DNA of 64,000 nucleotides from Welwitschia mirabilis (Eukaryota > Gnetophyta > Gnetopsida > Welwitschiales). The stretch spans positions 294,959,427-295,023,426 of the forward strand of contig JBOZIK010000001.1 in NCBI GenBank assembly GCA_051453625.1. Reading direction: 5' to 3'. Position numbers and translations under genes: made by a program. This document shows, piece by piece, positions 11,863 to 24,170 of this stretch; position 1 is the first letter of the stretch; each line of letters opens with the position of its first letter. The notes under the pieces were generated by a model. That model saw only the letters and a list, made by a program, of their open reading frames with translations, was not told the origin of the DNA and did no database searches.

Positions 11863-14800
11863 GCCCTTGGAGGTGTTTTGAAGCTTTCCAAGAATAACCT
11901 CTTTACAGGAAATGAAGAGTCTACCATATTCCAATAGCTTTAGTCCATAGGAGACTCACCAAAAATATGTACCTCATATACTAGCTTGGGGAAGCTAGAA
12001 TTAAGAGCCTCATGGACCGGCTTGGGATGACTAGTATGTGAAGCCCATGGGGAACTTCATCTGATTTAGAGCACCTAATATGTAGAGTAAAACTGAGACT
12101 CAATAGAGCTTTGGTCATGAGCATGTTTACAAAAAATATGAATTATTTTGTTGTGAATTTGGAAAAGATGCCCATGAACTAATATTACTTTCAATTCTTG
12201 CAAGTATATTTCATCTTCTAAATGGCTAAAAGTTTGATCTTTAGAAGAATTTTGATCTCATTGGCTTTTTGATGAACCCTCAAATCTTTTTGTCTAAAAA
12301 CCTTTGCATTCCTTCCTTGTCAGATGTAGTAGATATAAGAATGTTGTTTGTAAAGAAATCATTGTTGTATTGCCAATGAGCATCTATCGCTTTAATCTAG
12401 TCGAACATGCCATTAGAGGTCCATTACAAGCAAGCATTCATAGCCCCAATGTAGTTACTAAACCTAGTGATATTAATCAAAGATAGAATTTCCTTTTATA
12501 GAAGAGATATATTATTTTTATTTTAATTCTACTTCTTGTAATATTTTTTTTTTTAAATATGGACATAGGAGATCATCAGCTCATTAGCGTAATTAAAAAT
12601 TAATCTTATCCCCATAAATGATTGAGAATATAGAGTACATCTTAAAATTAAATTCCATCTTTTTATCAATTTTCTAAATTAAAGACCTCAAGTGAATGTA
12701 ATTTTGATAATTTAACTTAATAAGCATCACTTTCCCTTAAAAATCATAAGTGCATCTCATCTCAACTAGTACTTTGAATGATAGAAAGATTACTTATTAT
12801 CTTCATATAATAGAAAGATCACTTATTATTAATGTAAATGTTAAAGATTATTAACCAAGATCATTAAGTCTCATAAACTCAAAAGTAAATGGGAGGGGTG
12901 AATGATTGATTAATATTATGAAATACAACTAAGAGGAAAGAGGTGGATGATGAGGTTTAAGATGATGATGGCTTATCTTATGTTGTGAATGATATTTAGG
13001 TTTTCCTAAATAAAAAGTCTTAAGGTGCAATGACTATATAGGTGATAAGTCTTGGATGTCCTCATGAGAGCTACACCATCAGATGATGTTAGTTATATTA
13101 TAAAAGAACCTACTCATCCTAAATCTATTTAATTTTAGAGAAAAATATAATATGTAATTATGTAATAAAATTATAGTTTCCTTATGTATGATGTTCCTTT
13201 GTAATGCATAAGAAGAAGAGTGCAATGGCTCTAGTAAGAAGAGGAATTCCAAACTAGAATATTTTTAATGTAGATTTGCACATATGAGCTTATGAAATTA
13301 GAAAGAACACCATTCATGCAAATAGAAAAATTTATGGGATTAAGAAATGAAAGGGTTCAAACTTTTTCTCCCTTATGCTTTTTCAATAGATCATGTAAGA
13401 CATCATTTTAAGATAAAGATAAAGATGGTTTATCAACCATTAGATAAAATGAGTTTTCATTAGAAGAGGTAGCAGAAAGTAGTTAGAAGAGGTATGAAAA
13501 ACTAGTTTTGACTTAAAGAAATGTCCATATTTTACGTCATGATTTGAATCTTGCTTGAAATACCATAATGAAAAGGAAACATTTTGTCCATAAAAATATT
13601 GAGAATAAGGTGGGAGTTACTTATGTGATGAAATTCATATAAGTTCTACTTCAACTTTCTCCTCCTCATAACAATTGCTAAGAAATTCCTCCACATGTGG
13701 TTACTCATGAGACAAAGATGTGATGTAGAGGTCTTGCTTATAGAAATATTAAGAAGATAAGTGTTCTTCTTTGATGTTTTATTCTTCATAGGAGTTGCTA
13801 ATTGACTTGTTTTCAAATGTATGACTCTCCTCAAACGATTTCTCATCCTATAATAAGTATTCATCCTCTAGGTTCTCATTAGTTTCCTTCCATTATCAAA
13901 GGAGATGATTTGGGTATTATAAATTTAATAATCTTTAATTATTTTTAGGTTTTTAAGACTTTCAGGATTATGTTCAATAAATGTAGAAAAATCTTCCTTT
14001 TCTTATTGATTAAGTTTACTAAAGATTTGAGAATTGGCTTGGTTTACCTCTTTAAGACTTTGCTCCAGTCTTTACAAGGTGAAAGAGGTTTGGGTAAAAC
14101 TTTCTAAGAATTATTATAGTGCATCTTCTAAGGAATATTAGGTACAATAGTGGTTATCATAAGAAGAATAGTTTTCATGAAATTATAAATTATATAAAAG
14201 AGAAGATAAAGGATATTAATCAAATGATGAAGAATATAAAAGGGAATATAAAGGGTATTCATGGAAAAATAAAGCATATAGATTAGATGACAAAGGACAT
14301 TGATAAATTAATAAATGATAAGGTCTATGATGGATAATGGAAGGCACAAATTCACAATTCTATTGGGAAGGATCTAATTTATGTGCACTAGTAGGTGGAA
14401 GAAAACAAAAGGGGCGTTTAATTATTCAAGTATAAAGTAATCCCTTAAAGTTTTCTTAGGTCAAAGTTAATATCCTATAATTTGTTTAGGTTGAATATTA
14501 TAGGGTTTTCATAATTCTAGTAAAAAGGTATAATTCTAATGTTAGGATTCATTTGGGATTTAGATGGAATTTCATATAATCTACTAAAAGGATCACATCC
14601 CAAATCCATAATAATCTATAAATTTTTATATAAGGCTCAATATCAGAGAAGGTTTAGAGTATTTGAAAAAAGCCAAAGATCAAGTTTCAAAGGCTTTCAA
14701 GCAGAAATATTGGTGAGGTTGATTACGCTAGGTGGTGATGTTGGTTTTTTCCAAGAGTTTTAATACATAAAAATAATAAAACAACCACAAAAATAGTGCA

Positions 14801-15333
14801 CTTCAAAATATAGAAAACATAGAAAAACTGACAAAAATCAAAATAGTGGAATTAGAAATAAATTAAAAACTATACTAACAATTTTTTTATTTTGAAATTG
14901 AAAACTAACTAGAAATTTTTCTCTTTTTTATTAACATATAAAAATATAAATTAAAAAGGAGAAGGAAAGAAGACTATTGTTTAATTCGATGCTTAATATC
15001 AACTCTTTGCTCCTTTGTTTACTTTACCTTTTAATCAAAAAATTAGCAACTCACTTGAAGACATACTAATTACAAATAATGCAATACTAATTTTCTTAGT
15101 TAGCATTAGCAATTAAAATAAAGTTGGACTGATTCAGGTTTCATTAAAATAGACTAGTGTCAATTCCTAAAATACAAAAACTAAATTAATTAGACCAATT
15201 TGGATAACACTGGAGATGACTAGCACCAACCAGTAAAAATTAAAAAAAAAGAGAAATGAAGATTTAGCTATTTAAAGAGTAAGAAAAGAAAACTTCCTTT
15301 GTTCTACTAAGAAATAAATACCATATGATCATC

Positions 15334-15352
15334 CCTGTCAATGAAGCCAAAA
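15334..15352 (-). promoter_or_regulatory. Decayed tRNA-Asp-type primer-binding site
   Basis: Just inside the LTR edge the minus strand reads TTTTGGCTTCATTGACAGGG. The usual plant site complementary to tRNA-Asp is TGGCGCCGTTGCCGGGGA; the match is partial and the differences are largely transitions. It sets the element's direction as minus. Confidence 0.55.
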
Positions 15353-15354
15353 GT

Positions 15355-16919
15355 TGATAAGATTGTTTAACTTTCTTATAATTTAAACTAGATAAGTACT
15401 CAGTATTAGTCTCTCTAAAAGGATAAATGTAATTAGCTTATACAAGTTAGTACATAGAGAGTTGTAAAGTAAAAGTAAAATAAAATAAATTTAAATCCAA
15501 AGTATAATTAAAGAAAAAAAATTCTAATGACAAAATAAGAATGAAGTAACACTTGTATCTAACCTAAGTTATTTGTACATGAAACAATTCAAAAATATAT
15601 GGTAATTACTTAATTTAAATATTACCTTAGTCAAGTCATTTACATCTGGATTGTGATGGCATAATCTCATCCATCACATAATTTTGATAAAATCCTTCAT
15701 AGTAGTTAACTTGTTTAAGTTCCAAAATAAGCATGAGAAGTAGGAATTTGTTCCTAAGAATCATCAAATAATTATAACTGCTAGCTAAGTTAAAGCATAA
15801 GAATTCATTCAATTCAATATAATTGACTTTCACATGGTTTTATAATCAATTATTTAAAGTGCAAAATAAATTACTACTCTAAATCAAAAAGGAAAACCAT
15901 AATTTTATTGACATAAAATGTAATTACCTTACATTTCAAAAAAGAAGAAATATAGACTCCTCAGTCTAGCCTTAAGGCTAGCTCACTCTAAAGGGAACTT
16001 AGCAAAACATCATAAAGAATAATAACTCTAAAGTATAAAAGAGGTTTCATCACCAAAGAATTTAATTATAATGAGGGGCTTCAAATCCCTTTTATAGGTG
16101 AAGCTAAGGAGGGGAATAGTGGGGTTTCTTATCTTATAGTGGTAGGTGAGATGGATGGATTTCATCCTATAGTATTAGATAGGATCTTTGTCATTTAGCA
16201 TTAGATGGATGAGATTATGTCCTATATCATTAAATAGAATCTCCATCATTTAGCATTACATGGATAATATTCTATCTTATAGCATTAGGTAGAATCTTTA
16301 TCATTGAGTATTAGATGGATAAGATTCAAACCTATAACATTAAGTAGAATCTTTATCATGAAGTATTTAGTGGAAGATTATCACAATCATTTCAACATGT
16401 GACCTTGACTCTAGATGCTTTCAACTGATGCTACTGTTATGTGTATTGATGTCACTGCCATGTGCCATTATCACTTATGCTTACTACTTTGCTACTATGT
16501 CACTGCTACATGTTTGCCATGTTAATGCCATGTATTCATCATGTTAATGCCACATGTTACTAAATATCATAAAGGACTAGGATGTAATAACTAACTATGC
16601 CCATAACTACATTCTATGTGTAAGTCCATGGTAAGTCCAACATGTCACTTTGGAGTTGATTGATTCACATGAACTAATGCTACCATATAGATCCACTGAC
16701 ATCTCTATAGTTTCTACTAGATTGGCTTTAGATTGTGCTTAATGCTCCATTATGTTATTAAGTACATCTATTTATCATGGGAAATCCTATAACTTTATAA
16801 TTTATGACAAAACTAAGGAAATACATAATTTCATGATAAAAACGATTAATTTAATATCTTTCCTAAGATAAATTAACATGAAATACTTAATTTGAATGTT
16901 AATTTTTACATGTTAATAC
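15355..16919 (-). repeat. 5' LTR of the nested element (long copy)
   Basis: Read on the minus strand it runs TGTATTAACATG...CTTATCA. It carries four 54-55-bp tandem units (starts near 16149, 16203, 16258 and 16313) in its U3 part, then TATAAAA at 16090-16096. The same LTR type occurs in the opposite direction at 22807-24148 and 28072-35257, where the full length is about 1.33 kb. An open frame at 15636-15833 (65 codons, minus) lies inside this LTR and is probably chance. Confidence 0.8.
16090..16096 (-). promoter_or_regulatory. TATA box of the nested element's 5' LTR
   Basis: TATAAAA on the minus strand, in the same LTR context (CTTCACCTATAAAAGGG) as the boxes at 23403 and 34514. The shortened left LTR has lost it by base changes. 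Confidence 0.5.
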
Positions 16920-18010
16920 AAATGTTTGAGTAAATTATGGTTGTAGATAATATGTAGTTTGTTTGTTATCATGTAGTGGAAAAATTTTTGTAAAGCAAAA
17001 ACTAAACTTAATCATGCCTTATCTACATTAGTGTAATTTGTCTCATATTAGTGTAGTGTTCTACTAATATAGTAAATCGAGTTATCTCAATGTAACTCAT
17101 TTCAATGAAATATCATTATACTAAATGATGATAATGTATATGATAGGTAAAGATAAAAGGCTGACTAGGTATAGGTGGGTTTAAAATATGGGTAAAAGCC
17201 AAATATTTCTTAGTTCTATCAAATAGTTTTTATCATTTTCGTCCCATTTAAACTAGCTATCTTTTTTAAGAAGGTGCATAAATGGTTGATATTGCTTTGT
17301 TAAGGTTGAAATGAATTTATGTATTACTTGTAATCTACCTTACAGACTCCATAGTTCTTTTATATTTCGTAGTAATGGCATATTAGTGATTGCTTTAATA
17401 TTTTCAGTATTGATTTTTATCACTCATTTTAAATCATAAAATCTAAGATTTTTCCTAATTGTATGTTAAAAACATGTTTCTTTAGGTTCAAATGTAAATT
17501 ACATCATCTTTCTTATTTTAAAAGTTGTTTTAAATCGTTTAGATGATTAATTATTACTTTTGATTTAACTACAAGGTCATCAACATAATCTTCTATATTT
17601 TGATATAGCATGTTGTGGAATATGTGTATCATTACTTACTAGTATGTTTTACTAGCATTCTTTAACTCAAAAGGAATTATGACATAACATAAAAGCCCCT
17701 AGCATGTGATAAAATTTATCTTATGTTAATTTTCAAGATTGATAAATATTTGATTATAACCTAAATAACCATCCGCGAATGATAAAAAGTCATAACCAGT
17801 TGTGTTATTAATAAGGATATCAATATTTGATAAAGAATAATCATCTTTTAGGGATATCTTGTTTAAATTATAATAATCAACACAAATCCTAAATTGATTG
17901 TTCTTCTTTAGAACAAATATTATTTTTAATAACCAATCTAAATAATCGATTGATCAAATGAAACTAATAGTTAAAAGATGTTCCAAGTTTTGCTTGGGTA
18001 CCAATGTAAG
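16920..18010 (-). pseudogene. Reverse transcriptase and RNase H of Tat/Ogre unit 1
   Basis: The minus strand gives a well-preserved Tat-lineage RT: RICVDYYNLNK (about 17880), SLSNIDILINNT, FADGYLGYNQI (about 17760) and EDYVDDLVVKS, with the catalytic YVDD intact at 17576-17587. YQPFMHLLKKDS..FKWDE (about 17210-17300) is the RT-RNase H link. Stops are few in the RT core, fewer than in most other domains here. YVDD with ..VVKS is typical of the Tat/Ogre/Retand lineage. Confidence 0.88.
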
Positions 18011-19240
18011 ATGAGGGAAAGTTTCCTAATCTTTTATTTCACTAGGTTTGAATTTGATTTCAGGATGATGTTATGCATGATAATTAATTTATTGATGTTT
18101 AGAATATCCTTCTAATGCCAATTAAAGATGTCTTTCTTGGATGCCAAGATACTTTGAGTTCTAATTTAACTTGTCATGTTAAATGTTGATAGATTTTGAG
18201 TAACTTTTATTGATCATTGGCATCTAATAAAAAATTGTATGTTTTAACATCTTGTTATTTTACTAAAAATGATTTCATCTTTTAAATTTCTATCATTTCA
18301 TATGCTTTTATGTTTTCAGTTATCTACTTCTCATTTAAGTAAACATATGGTTTTCCAAAATATTTACTATAATTAAAGTTCATGAAGTTAAAATTAATGT
18401 ACCTTTTAATAGATTGGATAGCAAAATTAACACATAAAAATGAATTCAACAAGCTTCCATCATGGTATCCTATGAAGATAAATACCTAGGTAAAAGCCAA
18501 GTATTAGTATTTTGAATAAAGAAGAAAGTACAAATAGACATAGTAGACTATTATGACAGAAAGCTTTAAAACCAAATCATAAAGTGTTAAGGATATAATT
18601 TTTGTCTTTTTATTTTTTTAATTTTTCATTTCCCCCTTTTAAAACTTAATATAGAAGAAACATAGTATGGAATAATAGAAAAGTCATCAAGAAGGAATGG
18701 AACCCATCCTGACTTTAATACTTCTACTTAGGAATTTCTAAGACCTTCATCCTATAAGTGTTTATAGGATTGTATTTAAACTATAGAAATAGGATAATTC
18801 ATTTTTCTAGTATTAAGAGCAATGATTAGGAAGATGATTGAAATGGGACTTTGATATTTGTCATTGTGTAATTTATTTCAAGTATTACTAAGACTTTTTA
18901 TTTAATGAACTTTAGCTTTTTATAAGGTAATGATATAATTTCCTTTATTTCCATTATCCAAGGATGATATTGTAACAAATTGAATGTTGTGATAATGTTA
19001 ATCACATAAAATTTAGTGTCTTTGAATTTTTGGGCTACCTTAATTAATAAGATGACTATTCCCCTTGATTTATCTTTATGATCATTAAATCCCCTAACTG
19101 TTACACTATTTTTTAAATTTTATAAATTCTACAAGTTGAGCTTATTGAGACATGATGATCTGATTACATTTAGCTGAGCCCAATAGCTAACAAAGGCCTT
19201 AGCTACTTTAATAGATCCCATATTTACTAAAATGTAGGAT
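18010..19240 (-). pseudogene. Protease-to-RT region of Tat/Ogre unit 1
   Basis: At about 18950-19020 the minus strand reads DTKFYVINIITTFNLLQYHPW, the counterpart of FHVIDI..YNLLLGRPWIH at the end of the Tat/Ogre protease (LLGR decayed to LLQY). The stretch down to 18010 is a linker with many stops. Unit 2 has the matching stretch at about 42960-43700. Confidence 0.6.
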
Positions 19241-21500
19241 GCTTGAGTGAATATAGTCTTTTAGAAAAGAAAACATTTCTTCAAGTTCAAATAAGGACAC
19301 TTCTTGATCCTTGTGATTCATTTGAACATTTACCTACTTTAAGATGGGTCCTTATTTTAGAGTTGATTTCAAGATTAAGTGTTTCTCACATATTTTTTAC
19401 ATGCTTATTTATAAGACTCAGAGTTTTAGATTCATGAAGAGAGAAAATAATATGCTTTATATACTTTAAAAGCATTTGATTATGATTTTAGATTAGCTCA
19501 AAGGGTAGAATATCTTTGATAATATTTCATTTGAATTAATTATTCTAATTTTTTATTGTTTTCTTGAATGATTTATTTGAAAGGATGTACATGTTGATCC
19601 TGAATGACTAAAATTGCAAATTAAGTTTTTTCATTTTGAATCATTGCATTTTGTAGCGACTATGATGTAGAAGATTGAGAGGGAAATGTGTTTTTATAAG
19701 TTTTTAATTACTCATTTACAGCAAAGAGGATTTTTTTCAAATGTTATATGCCTCTCATTTTTTATTTTTTTTAAAATAATATCATTCAAGTTGAAGCAAT
19801 TTTCAATGTGATGATCCTTGATTTTACAATATTCTTAGTGCTTTTATTCATTGTAACTCTTAGGTTTAGGGGTATTAGGATCTTTTTCTTTGATATGACG
19901 TAACTAAATTATCCCCTTTTTTTAGTAAAGTTAAGAGGATTTGTGTCAATGGAATGCTTAGCTTCATGAAATTTTTTCTAGGTTTTAGATTTGGATTTTG
20001 ATTTGTGTTTTGATCTTATTTCTGAGTTGGGTATATCTATTATTGATTTTTTCATGATTTTTATAAAAATTCTATGCTTGTTGTAGATTTTATATTCATC
20101 AAGGAGGTGGATAATGTGTCTATTATAGAACTAGTTAGAAAGAGAAAGTATGTTGAATAAAGGAAGTTGGAGGTATCATTGATAGTGTTATTTGATTACT
20201 CATTAGTCAAGATGGATAGGATGATTGAGAAGATTGATTAATGATAGGGTTTTTTATGGAGTATTTTCTTTTTGGTTATTATTGTTATATTTTTCAAATA
20301 ATTTACCTTGAGATGATTTGACATATTTTATCGCTCTCTTTTCTCTTCTTATGATTTTACTTCTCTTCACTGGTGTAACAACTTATTTAAATGTTTCAAA
20401 TGATTGCATTCTAAAATATTCAAAAATGTAGGGAAGACATGATTTCACAAAGAAACATATCATATTAGAATCTACAATGAGGATTTCTAATTATAATATA
20501 GTAACTATTCACCATTATGCATAATATTGTATTATTTCCTTGAATTATTATCGCCTTCTAGTCAAAGTGTCTATTCTCATGCATTTAAAGATGTTAATTA
20601 AGTAATGTTGCATAAACATTTTTAATAGTTATTTTAAGCTTGTGATTGAATGGACAAGTATCCTATGGTACCATTCATATCTTTGTCATTTAAGAGATTA
20701 ACAAAATAAGTGGAAGGTTGTGTTTCTTTCAATTTGTACATGTGACATGCATGTTTATATTTTTTAATATGTATGATGAGGTTTTTAACACTTGTAAATT
20801 TTTCAAAATTAGGCATTCATTAGGTGATATGATTTTTTAAGTTATAAAAGAATGAATTGTAGTATCATCAAAGTTTATGTTAAGATAGTTTCTTTCACTT
20901 TAAAGATCTTGTTTTACATCATTAATGGCTTCCTAAATTATGTTAAGCTTAGTTTATTGCATTTGAGGTTTTTACTTTCTAGGTAGGTATTCATTTATTA
21001 AGTAGTTAAAGATGATATTATCTATAACACAATTTCTTTTGGGTTTTTTCTTATCTCTTATATGGTGTTTAAATTAGTTTTTGGTCATTTTTATTTAGAA
21101 AAGTCCAATAAAATGAGACTTAAATTTCTTTTACATTAGTGAGTTACTTTCCAAAATGTTTTTAATGTGGTACATTTGGACCTTCTCATTATTTAAGTCA
21201 TTTCTTTGTATACCCTATTAATAGGTTTTTTAGCTTTATTTCTATCTCAGTTTTCTAGTTATTATCTTTGTTTTCATTACTTGCCATTGTATATAGATAT
21301 AAAGCAAGTTTTCTAGCAACTATTCATTATGTTCTTAAACATGGATTAGCCAAAAAAGTTATAAAAAACCATCTATACTCAATGACCAAATCAAATAGAT
21401 CTAATGAAATGTTAGAGAGATCTTGTTACATGAGTTGTTTTGTTTTTTCTTTTTTTATTTTTTCTTAAGATGTATGTTAATTGCCTATAGGCATATAGGA
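19240..21500 (-). pseudogene. Gag region of Tat/Ogre unit 1
   Basis: A minus frame at 20634-20816 begins MPNFEKFTSVKNLIIHIKKY, matching the Tat/Ogre gag core (LPKYEKYNGT..HITMF in live relatives). At about 19780-19830 is HHIENCFNLNDI, the GHSIENC gag-end motif. The region near 21410-21500 corresponds to the gag frame at 45741-45986 of unit 2. Plus-strand frames at 19243 and 21268 are shadows. Confidence 0.75.
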
Positions 21501-22535
21501 TTTGATTCTATAATATTAGATAAAGCCATCCTCCTTTTAGTGTTAACTTGTTACAAAATAATTTTTTTATAACTTCAAAATTATTAATTGATTGATGGAA
21601 AAAATTATAAATGATTAACTATGGTTTCAACTAATTAGGATAACGATTAAAAAATGCATATGTTTTTTACAAGCAATAAGAAAATGCCCATTAAAAGGAA
21701 AATTATTCACTAAATAATAGATTACTTAAATCTATAATAATAAGATCTATGCTTAGTTTAAAACAAGTATTAAATACTCTATTATAAAAAACAAAGATTT
21801 TAACTAACACCCATCAAGAATCAAATCTAAAAACTTTCTTTAAGAAAAATTGTTGTAGAAGTACATAGAATTAAAATAATTAGGATTTGATTAAACTTTG
21901 TATTTTGTTTATTAAATAGCATATTTAATTGGATAATAGTATTTTTTAACTTATAATGAGCATGATTAAGGAAAATACAATTTGCAAAAAGAAATTATTT
22001 CTTATTCTATTAAACATTAAGTTCCTCTTCAAGAAAATATAATCACAATTCTATGTTTCTAAGCATGGATAAAATATTAATTAAAACACTTATTTAAACT
22101 ATGATTTTTAATTTGAAATGCTAGAAACTAAACATGCCAAAATATATCAAAAGAGAATGATGCCAATATGCATAGACCTAAGATGGAATTATTGTATTAT
22201 TTAAATAAATGATAGGCAAAATTGTTTAAAATAATCTATACATAAGATTCTATCTATTAACATGGTACTCAATAATTTAGAAATAGAATTAATTCACAAA
22301 TTTTTAAGGAATAGTATGGAATTTCTAAATCATAAGAAACGAAACTGGTGTTGTAACCTAGACAAGCTATTCTGGGATTTATTTATCATGCTATCTAGTA
22401 ATTTTCTTCATTTATTTTTTAAATTCTTATACTTCTCCTTTGCTAGCAGTGGTATGTCTCTTACACTACATCTATCTTTTATGTTACCATCTTGAATTTT
22501 TATACTTTTCTTTTTCAAGGTTACATTATTTTTGT
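21500..22535 (-). other. 5' leader of Tat/Ogre unit 1
   Basis: This stretch between gag and the shared LTR matches 46030-47019 of unit 2, for example CCATCCTCCTTTTAG near 21525 and 46020. It is AT-rich. No primer site could be recognised against the LTR edge. A plus frame at 22262-22495 is probably chance. I see no other feature. Confidence 0.5.
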
Positions 22536-22806
22536 TGGAGTCTTCTACATGAATTTTTATTTTTTCTTAATTAATCAAAGCTCCCTTCTCTCTCCTTTTT
22601 TTTAAAAATAAAGTAACAAATAAATTATTCAATTTTCTATATGAAAATAATTAATAAATATTAATAAAACTAAAGAATTCAGATCTGCGCATTGATGAAG
22701 ACACTAAATTTTTATGATGTAACCATCATAATGGTTATAAATAACAATGTTCCATTACTATGGGTATAGATGGCAAATTTATTTGAGATATGCATATTTT
22801 TCTACA
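22536..22806 (-). repeat. Tat/Ogre shared middle LTR, left piece
   Basis: It starts TGGAGTCTTCTACATG, like TGGAAGTCTTCTACATTA at 3860. It follows the first LTR copy to ..TGGCAAATTTATTTGAGATATGCAT, then breaks at the nested element. The LTR resumes at 35263 (AATATTATTCATGATGG against AATTATCCATGGTAG at 4144). Confidence 0.75.
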
Positions 22807-24148
22807 TGTTAACATGCAGAAATTAGCATTTATATCAAGTTTTTTAGGATGATTTATTATAAATGAAAACATTAATTTAATTTTTTTGATCATAAAATAT
22901 GTCTTTTATTATTTTTAAATAAATATTAACTTTATGCTTTTTCTCATAATAACTGTAAATCTTTAGTCACGTTTTGGAACAAATGGCATGATTCCGCATA
23001 AAACAACAATGTCAAGGGAGACATGGGATGTAAAGACATAGCAGTAGCATTAGAAGACATGAAGCAGAGACATGTGGAGGGGGCACTAGAGACATGTGGT
23101 AATAGCATTAGTTGGTAAAGGAATCTAGTTCGAAAGGATACATATTAGACTCCTCACAAAGAAGATTCCATCTAAGGCTATATAAAAACCTCTATAGAAT
23201 GCTATAAGATAACCTCCACTACATGCTAAATGATGAAGATTCTGCCTAATGCTAAAGGACAAAATCTTATGTACCTAATTCTATAAAAGAACTAACATTA
23301 AAAGTTATAAGAGAAAATTATATCTACCAGATGCTAAATGATGAAGATTCTATCTAACACTAAAAGCTAAATGATCTTAACCACCTTAACCCTACCCTCA
23401 CCTATAAAATATCCTTAAGACCTCATTTGTAATCATTATTTATTTTGGTGAAGAATTAGAACCTTTGAAGTGTCAAGCTAATATGTCATTCTTAGTACGC
23501 TCTTTGAAAAATGAACTTGCTTCAACGATAGCTTGAGGTGTTCTTACTAGATTCCTTTTTATTTCTTTGATGTAACGTATCTTTTTTGATTTAATAAAAT
23601 ATAAATGTTCATTTTTATTTTGAGTCATGAATAGATTCATATTTTTAATGCTTAGTGAACCTACATTATCAAGTTACTTTATTTCTGAGTGAGTTTCTTA
23701 AGTTAGTTGGTTTAAGTCTCTTCTACTTAATAGATTTTGAGTATTTTTTATCCTTCATTTTCATACTTGTTTAAAATCTGTAAAGGATCAAGTGACTTTT
23801 GAATTCACAAATTCTTATATGGCAAATAAGATTATGTCACAATGACCTAAGCCATCATTACTTAATAATTTGAAGTATGTTTCACAAAAGCGCAAGATAT
23901 CATTAGAGTAAAGAATCGATGATGAATAACTTGGAATAAACCTTAGAGCTTACTCACTATCCTACCTTTCCAAATGAAGTTTTAACACATCTCTCTTTTA
24001 CTCTCTTTTTTTTTTCTTTATTTTATTATAACTTGTAAGATAAGTAAGTTTTACATAGATTCTATAATTCACGCTAAGTATCCCTATGAAGAGAATGATA
24101 CTAGGTATTCACCCAATTTAAATATAGTTTATTATACTCAAATTAATA
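22807..24148 (+). repeat. 5' LTR of the plus-strand nested element
   Basis: It begins TGTTAACATGCAGAAATTAGC, matching the reverse complement of the right end of the LTR at 15355-16919. It contains diverged copies of the family's 55-bp repeat (GATGAAGATTCTGCCTAATGC and relatives, about 23160-23380), then TATAAAA at 23403-23409. It ends ..TACTCAAATTAATA. Confidence 0.8.
23403..23409 (+). promoter_or_regulatory. TATA box in 5' LTR
   Basis: TATAAAA in the context CCTCACCTATAAAATATCC, found at the same place in the partner LTR (34514-34520, CCTCACCTATAAAAGGG). It is probably the old U3 promoter of the element. Confidence 0.5.
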
Positions 24149-24152
24149 ATAT

Positions 24153-24170
24153 TTTGGTGTTATTAAAAGA
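24153..24170 (+). promoter_or_regulatory. Decayed tRNA-Asp-type primer-binding site
   Basis: TTTTGGTGTTATTAAAAG follows the LTR end within a few bases. It can be derived from the TGGCGCCGTTGCCGGGGA type mainly by C-to-T and G-to-A changes. It is weaker than the sites at 15334 and 29756. Confidence 0.4.

Larger units (their letters stand above)
10937..15354 (-). pseudogene. Internal region of the nested element, gag-like remnants only
   Basis: The clearest coding remnant is at about 13940-14135 on the minus strand, reading LEDAL..FLESFTQTSFTL then LEQSLKEVNQANSQIF, a coiled-coil-like gag segment with stops at Gln codons. At about 11950-12060 the minus strand has two related short motifs, SHPKPVHEAL and SFPKLVYEV. 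A minus frame at 13646-13864 and plus frames at 12304 and 14539 have no recognisable relative and are probably chance. No RT, RNase H or integrase motif was found. A 34-N gap lies at 11829-11862. Confidence 0.55.
9902..16919 (-). mobile_element. Nested LTR retrotransposon with tRNA-Asp-like primer site (55-bp-repeat family)
   Basis: Two similar LTRs (9902 to about 10860, and 15355-16919) flank 4.4 kb. The Tat/Ogre sequence is interrupted exactly here: ..ATTCAAG at 9895 resumes as AATGTTTGAG at 16921, and the second Tat/Ogre unit is uninterrupted (about 41925-41945). A possible 4-base target duplication (AAAT) is seen. The orientation is minus because the primer site lies left of the right-hand LTR. 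Gag-like sequence is present; I found no RT, so it may be non-autonomous. Confidence 0.8.

Noticed and set aside
12304-14763. Plus-strand frames of 60-75 codons as genes
   Set aside because: They lie opposite minus-strand gag-like sequence of the nested element and have no recognisable motif.
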